The translations under genes were made by a program, and so were the position numbers. From Homoserinimonas sp044769865 (GTDB lineage: Bacteria > Actinomycetota > Actinomycetes > Actinomycetales > Microbacteriaceae), in the NCBI RefSeq assembly GCF_044769865.1, contig NZ_JBIZWA010000002.1, positions 620,001-684,000 on the forward strand: a DNA stretch of 64,000 nucleotides. The letters are read 5' to 3'. The first letter of the stretch is position 1. Each line of letters opens with the position of its first letter. Shown in pieces: positions 59,837-64,000 of the stretch. The notes beneath the pieces were generated by a model. That model saw only the letters and a list, made by a program, of their open reading frames with translations, had not been told where the DNA came from and searched no databases.

Positions 59837-60382
59837 GTGGAAGGACACCAGGATTCAGCCTCAGGTTGTTCCCTGTGGCAAATAGTCCAGGACTCGACTC
59901 GCGGCCCCATAGACCGGAGCTACCTAGTCAGCTTGGTTCGCGAGCGCTACCTGTTTCATGCGCTGCCACATGCACGAACCGTTGGCGAAAGATCTGTCCT
60001 GCCCAAACCATTCGCCTCCACTGTCGCTAGCGCAGTTTGGATGGACGCAACCGGAAGCCCCATAGCTCCGAGCAAAGCCAGTCGCACACCGACACTCACT
60101 TCCATCGGCCAGTATCTCTCTCGACTCACGCGTGTCGCCGCCGATCCCGAAAAGGGGCTGGACGCTCTCAGCACCTCGGCCGACTTCAGGGAGGCGGAAA
60201 CGAGGCGGAAAACTGGTGGGTCGGGCGAAATTCGGAGGGCTTTCGAAGCGCACGCTTTCGAAGTGTTCGAAGCCACTCTCTCGGCTCAGGAACGCGAAGC
60301 TATACGGACGGTCCGGCGCCTCATCCACGAGAACGGTCCCGTCGCGGGATTGATCATCAAGCGCTTGAGCGACACTCCATAG
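59837..60382 (+). CDS. Hypothetical protein (unrecognised)
   Basis: A 181-residue frame (GTG start; an ATG at 59789 would add 16 residues of poor quality). It contains RSYLVSLVRERYLFHALPHA, LTSIGQYLSRLTRVAADPEK and a C-terminal helical part AFEVFEATLSAQEREAIRTV. No motif is recognised. The gene is more AT-rich than core genes. It may be divergently transcribed with the gene at 59244 and share an intergenic promoter. Confidence 0.5.
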   Translation: MEGHQDSASGCSLWQIVQDSTRGPIDRSYLVSLVRERYLFHALPHARTVGERSVLPKPFASTVASAVWMDATGSPIAPSKASRTPTLTSIGQYLSRLTRVAADPEKGLDALSTSADFREAETRRKTGGSGEIRRAFEAHAFEVFEATLSAQEREAIRTVRRLIHENGPVAGLIIKRLSDTP

Positions 60383-60684
60383 TCAACACAATGAGACGGC
60401 CGAATGACGGCCCCGCTGCTCAGGCGGTCTCCTGGACCGTCACCGGCTTGGGACACGCGAAGGGACGGTCCAGATGTCATCGGTGACGCGGTCGCGGTCG
60501 CGGTATGCGACGATCACGCGTGCGCCACCCTGCGGCTCGCCGTCGACCGGTGCGCGACGCTCCAAGGGCCTTCGTTCACGGCGTGGTCTCGGTCAGGGCG
60601 GTATCGAGTACGGCGCGCTCAGCAACGGGGTCGTACCCCTCCCAGCCGTGTCCGCGATGTCACTTCTCGCCGCGTGAACATGGG

Positions 60685-62463
60685 CTATGAGAGAGCCGCG
60701 TCCTCCGGTGCGCCCGGTGTCGTTCCCAGAGCGGCGAGTAGGCGGGCCCGGATTCGCTGCTTGCGTTGCTCGAAGAACGACGCGAAGTCCGCCAAGTCAA
60801 GCGGAAGCCCGTCGAGGTCGTTCTCGGTGAGGTACGTGGCGCGCTTGTCCTCGCTCGGGAAGGCAGTGTCGATCCACTCCGCAGGCAGGCCGTCCTGCTT
60901 CTCGATGTTGGCGGTCCCAGCGAGCAGTTGGAGGTTCGGCAGGAGGTTCACGGCCGCGAGGTAGTCGTCGAGGCTGTCGAGGGGAATCCCGGCGTCGACG
61001 AGCTTCTTCTTGGTGAACCGGGACTTGGGGAAGATGTGATCTTCATGGAACTTCTTGCTCAGGTCCAGTCCCGGGTACAGCACCGAGAGAACGGAGAACG
61101 TTCGCTGGCCGGCGTACTTGAGGTTGAGCAGCTCGTCGATCTCTGCGTTGTCGAACGCGAGGCTCTTGCCAACGGCCGCCATCGCCTCCTCGACCGAAGC
61201 GACCGGAAAGCCGTTCATTGAGTTGGTGCGGAGGACATCGCGGATGCGGGTGAGAAGAGTGTCGAGCCCAGAACCCCAGATGCCGCGCTTGACCAGCGAG
61301 CGGGTCACCCATCGTTGAAGGGCGAGCCTGTCGGCAGCGTCCGCGGTGGAATCGAGGTAGGAGTCGCCCGCACCCCGCAAGTGCAGGTAATGCGCGACCG
61401 GGACGATCACACTGTTCGCGGTGAGGTTGCGCTCGTTGTACCCGAACTGCTGAAGCAGCGTCGCAGCACGCAGCAACGCACCCTTGATCTGCGGCCAGGC
61501 TGCCTCCACCTTGGCCATGTTGCCTTGGGTGAAGTTGGTGACCTTGAACCGCACATCCACGTCCGCGATCGTCAGTGCGGTCTTCAGCACCACGTCCTTG
61601 GAGAACGAGAACTGGCGGCCGGCGTTGCTGTTGATCTCGGAGACCAGCGAGCGGACTTCCTCACGGGCGTCCAGTTCTTGCCACTGGTTCGTGGCCATCG
61701 ACAGCAGCAGATCGGAGTACGAGAGCGTGGTGCCGCCGCTGTTGACGCGGACAAAGATTTCGAGCACCTTGTCTGCGTCCTGATCAGTGACCAGGAAGTA
61801 GTTCATCGGCTTGAGAACCCGCACCGCCTCGTACAAGTCATAGAGCCGCTGGAACGCGTCAGCCGATCCGGCGATACCCCGTTGCTCCAGCTCTCGCATG
61901 ATCGCAGGGCCGGCATTGGCGAGATCGAGGACCGCGCCTACCCGGAACCACTTGTCTGCCTCGCCACCCGCCGGGGATGCCTCCCGGTCGGTGAGAAACC
62001 GCAGGTCGTACTTGGTGCCGAGTTCCTCGTCGTCGGGCTCGTCGACGAGGTTGAGGTAGAGGCGCTTGACGGGGAACGCGTCCGCGCTGTTCCACCAGGC
62101 GTACTTCTTCTTCTCCGCAAAGCTGCCGTACAGCGCGATGTTCAGCGAGGTGAGCCGCTGCTGCCCATCGAGAACTGCCGTCGTGCCGCTCCCGGAAGGA
62201 ACCGTCGCCTTGTCGGCGTAGGGATTGTCGCGCTCGTGGTAGTTAGTCAGGAACTCGTAGAACGTGTACGACTGCGCCGTCTCGGGTTTCACGTCCCACA
62301 ACAGGAACGACCCGACCGGGTATCCACGCATGAGGCTATCGACGAGCTTGGTGATCTGATCGGCGCCCCAGACGAACTCGCGCTGGATCGCGGGCATCAG
62401 GTACTCGCGCTTGTGGATAGCGGTCAGCATCTCCTCGATGCTGCGCGGGGACTGGAAGGACAT
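60685..62463 (-). CDS. DUF262 protein with C-terminal HNH nuclease domain
   Basis: A 592-residue protein. The N-terminal DUF262 domain carries MPAIQREFVWGADQITKLVDS (about 23-43) and VLDGQQRLTSLN (about 97-108). The C-terminal HNH-like site is FHEDHIFPKSRF (about residue 474) with an asparagine-containing VNLLPNLQLLAG and EKQDGLP. Relatives include GmrSD-type restriction enzymes. It begins 30 bases after the helicase stop and is probably co-transcribed with it. About 300 bases beyond its stop (60383-60684) no gene can be supported. Confidence 0.83.
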   Translation of the reverse strand: MSFQSPRSIEEMLTAIHKREYLMPAIQREFVWGADQITKLVDSLMRGYPVGSFLLWDVKPETAQSYTFYEFLTNYHERDNPYADKATVPSGSGTTAVLDGQQRLTSLNIALYGSFAEKKKYAWWNSADAFPVKRLYLNLVDEPDDEELGTKYDLRFLTDREASPAGGEADKWFRVGAVLDLANAGPAIMRELEQRGIAGSADAFQRLYDLYEAVRVLKPMNYFLVTDQDADKVLEIFVRVNSGGTTLSYSDLLLSMATNQWQELDAREEVRSLVSEINSNAGRQFSFSKDVVLKTALTIADVDVRFKVTNFTQGNMAKVEAAWPQIKGALLRAATLLQQFGYNERNLTANSVIVPVAHYLHLRGAGDSYLDSTADAADRLALQRWVTRSLVKRGIWGSGLDTLLTRIRDVLRTNSMNGFPVASVEEAMAAVGKSLAFDNAEIDELLNLKYAGQRTFSVLSVLYPGLDLSKKFHEDHIFPKSRFTKKKLVDAGIPLDSLDDYLAAVNLLPNLQLLAGTANIEKQDGLPAEWIDTAFPSEDKRATYLTENDLDGLPLDLADFASFFEQRKQRIRARLLAALGTTPGAPEDAALS

Positions 62464-62493
62464 GCGGTTTCTCTCGGTCAGGCGGGCATTTGG

Positions 62494-64000
62494 TCAGGCG
62501 ATGGCATCGTCATCAACGGCCACCACGGTGTCGTAGAGGCCGTAGCGACGCAGACCCTTGTGGGACTCGATGCCGGTGTAGGACAGGGACGAGTCTTCGT
62601 AGCGACGGAAGGCGAAGACGGCCTGGTTCATGTGGGTGGCGTTGAAGACGCCGAGGTTCACGAGGAGATGGAAGTCCTCGACGGTCAGTCCGGTGACGGT
62701 GCGGAACAGGCCCGGTTCGAGTTTGGTGATGACATCCTGGAGGGTGTTCTCGCGGAAGTCGGTCAGGTACATGAACGCTGGGATTCGGGTGGCGAACTTG
62801 ACCAGCTTCTCCTGAATCTGCTTCCGTTTGGACTTGTACTCCTTCTCCTCCGCCGTGAGCTCCTTCTTCTCCGCTGGCGTGATGTCCTCGCCCTTCTCCT
62901 TCTTCGCCTTCTTCACGGCGTCGCTCTTGTTCACGACGGTCTCGAAGATGTCGTTGCCGAGTGCGCGGAAGCCTTCGATGTTCATGACGGCGTTGAGGGC
63001 GTCGGGATTGTTCATGATCTTGCGCAGGGTGTCGTTGTCGACGTTGACGAGGATCGCGGACTCCCACTTGCGGGCCAGGAGGGTCGCCGAGGTCCCGGAC
63101 ATGGCGATGTCGAGGATGCCGCCGGCATCGACCTGGGTCATATTCGACCCGTCGTAGGCCAACACCGGCAGGAACTTCACGAGCTCCTCGACCGCCTGCT
63201 CCGGGTTCGGCGTCTCCGGCGACAGGCCCGCACCGTAGTCAGCGATCTGACGCAGCGCGCGAGTTGGTGCGAAGTCGAACACGAAGCACACCGGCTTGAG
63301 GACAGCTTCGGCGCTCGGGTTGTCTCCGTCGGGATTCTTGATCGACCACGGCGACTGCACACGGAACGCGGCCTGGAAGTAGGTCTCAGGTGAGTTCAGG
63401 TTGCGCAGCATCAGGATCGAGGACCACTGCTTGACGGTGACCCCCGTGGTGAGCTTGCCGCACGACAGCGTGATCGTCTTCGTGTCGTGGCCGTCACTGA
63501 TCGCAGCCCGCACCGGTGGGAGGGCATCCAGTCCAATGCCCGCGCCAGTGCCTGCGACGACGAGAACCTTGTAGTCGTGCCAGAACACATTCTGCTTCTC
63601 CGCGAGCAGGTTCGCCATCGCTTGGCATGCCGCAACGTTGGGCAGGAACCAGAACGAGTGCTGGAGGTACGGCAGGAGCCGGACATCAGAGTATGGGAAG
63701 GGCGGGCGGGTGCCCATCCGCATCGCGTCGACCTGGGTGGGCAGGTGAGCACCGCGGATGAGATCGAGCCACTTCTGCACGTCGGTCTTGTGCGTGAACT
63801 CAGCGTCCCCGCCGACGCCCTTCGCCTCGAAGAACTCATTGAGGTCGAACTCGTCGAACTCGCCCTGATTCGCGACCGCGATGAGCTCGTCAGGCATCTG
63901 GTACGTGAACAGGCGCATCTCCGGGAGTGCACCGTACGGGTTCCACGCGTCCGGATGCGCGACGGCGTACTCGGCCTTGGCCCGCTGCTCGTCGGTGTAG
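62494..64000 (-). CDS. Large superfamily 2 helicase/restriction-type protein (partial, 5' end outside window)
   Basis: 501 C-terminal residues are visible; the frame is open to the edge, reading YTDEQRAKAEYAVAHPDAW ahead of the first internal Met. Helicase C-terminal features are VLVVAGTGAGIG, SCGKLTTGVTVKQWSS (motif V-like) and YFQAAFRVQSPWS (motif VI-like, Q..FR.QSPW). A charged coiled linker (KKAKKEKGEDITPAEKKEL) precedes a helical end with LRRYGLYDTVV. This resembles DEAD/DEAH helicases of type III-like restriction or defence loci. The nuclease or methylase part, if any, would lie outside the window. Confidence 0.75.
   Translation of the reverse strand, partial: YTDEQRAKAEYAVAHPDAWNPYGALPEMRLFTYQMPDELIAVANQGEFDEFDLNEFFEAKGVGGDAEFTHKTDVQKWLDLIRGAHLPTQVDAMRMGTRPPFPYSDVRLLPYLQHSFWFLPNVAACQAMANLLAEKQNVFWHDYKVLVVAGTGAGIGLDALPPVRAAISDGHDTKTITLSCGKLTTGVTVKQWSSILMLRNLNSPETYFQAAFRVQSPWSIKNPDGDNPSAEAVLKPVCFVFDFAPTRALRQIADYGAGLSPETPNPEQAVEELVKFLPVLAYDGSNMTQVDAGGILDIAMSGTSATLLARKWESAILVNVDNDTLRKIMNNPDALNAVMNIEGFRALGNDIFETVVNKSDAVKKAKKEKGEDITPAEKKELTAEEKEYKSKRKQIQEKLVKFATRIPAFMYLTDFRENTLQDVITKLEPGLFRTVTGLTVEDFHLLVNLGVFNATHMNQAVFAFRRYEDSSLSYTGIESHKGLRRYGLYDTVVAVDDDAIA

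Noticed and set aside
60404..60680. Coding-looking patches in the gap before the DUF262-HNH gene
   Set aside because: Short stretches (for example on the minus strand GHGWEGYDPVAERAVLD) look protein-like but are broken by stops and frame changes, and I could not name a family.
1..64000. tRNA or rRNA genes
   Set aside because: No intergenic stretch showed a cloverleaf with a TTCRA T-loop or rRNA-like sequence on reading. A covariance-model scan would be needed to exclude them formally.

Overview
The window looks like a chromosomal segment of a high-GC Gram-positive actinomycete, most plausibly a Microbacteriaceae relative. The evidence is codon bias toward G/C in third positions, many GTG/TTG starts, several TANNNT -10 boxes 6-7 nt ahead of start codons (the actinobacterial leaderless style), a very common GGATGCC/GGCATCC word, and typical actinobacterial gene content: DUF3151, SufS-SufU, a CmtR-type regulator, a rifampicin monooxygenase behind a rifamycin-associated element, and ehu-ect ectoine genes. 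The species assignment is inference.

Region 1 (1-12.6 kb) is housekeeping-like: a flavin/PPOX-fold protein, a TIGR01777 epimerase, a flotillin, a drug efflux MFS protein, an EI24 membrane protein, then a complete thiamine/HMP uptake operon on the minus strand. It runs TPP riboswitch, ykoE, ykoD, ykoC, P-loop kinase, then a thiamine-binding MTH1187 protein. A CurA-like reductase and sufS-sufU follow.

Region 2 (13.1-19.5 kb) is one compatible-solute operon: ehuBCDA (ectoine/hydroxyectoine uptake) followed by ectABCD (synthesis and hydroxylation). ectA appears to start at a CTG codon overlapping the ehuA stop.

Region 3 (19.5-43.1 kb) is mixed core and accessory genes: a processive glycosyltransferase with a small membrane partner, Nudix CoA pyrophosphatase, Zn-dehydrogenase, DEAD-box helicase, thioredoxin-reductase-like protein, DsbA-like protein, a 2OG-oxygenase-fold protein, a stand-alone GmrSD-like DUF262/DUF1524 protein, F420-type reductase, DNA alkylation repair protein, a tandem DUF2207 membrane protein, and a Rox-type rifampicin monooxygenase.

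Region 4 (43.1-48.8 kb) is a decay zone: an endonuclease with a nonsense codon, an internally deleted AlkZ-like gene, and 5'-truncated fragments of DUF2277, tautomerase, lipoprotein and EAL genes joined at two chimeric junctions.

Region 5 (48.8-64 kb) is accessory. It holds a zinc dehydrogenase, a cmtR-CDF metal module beside a truncated arsenite-type transporter, and a more AT-rich island with a 1,067-residue BspA-type surface protein (22 tandem 22-residue repeats). It also holds an intact IS481-family element with 6-bp target duplications and a broken secreted HNH/DUF5648/Excalibur gene. The right end looks like a defence island: a PD-(D/E)XK-like protein, two unknowns, a DUF262-HNH protein and a large helicase running off the window. 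No rRNA, tRNA or CRISPR array was seen.
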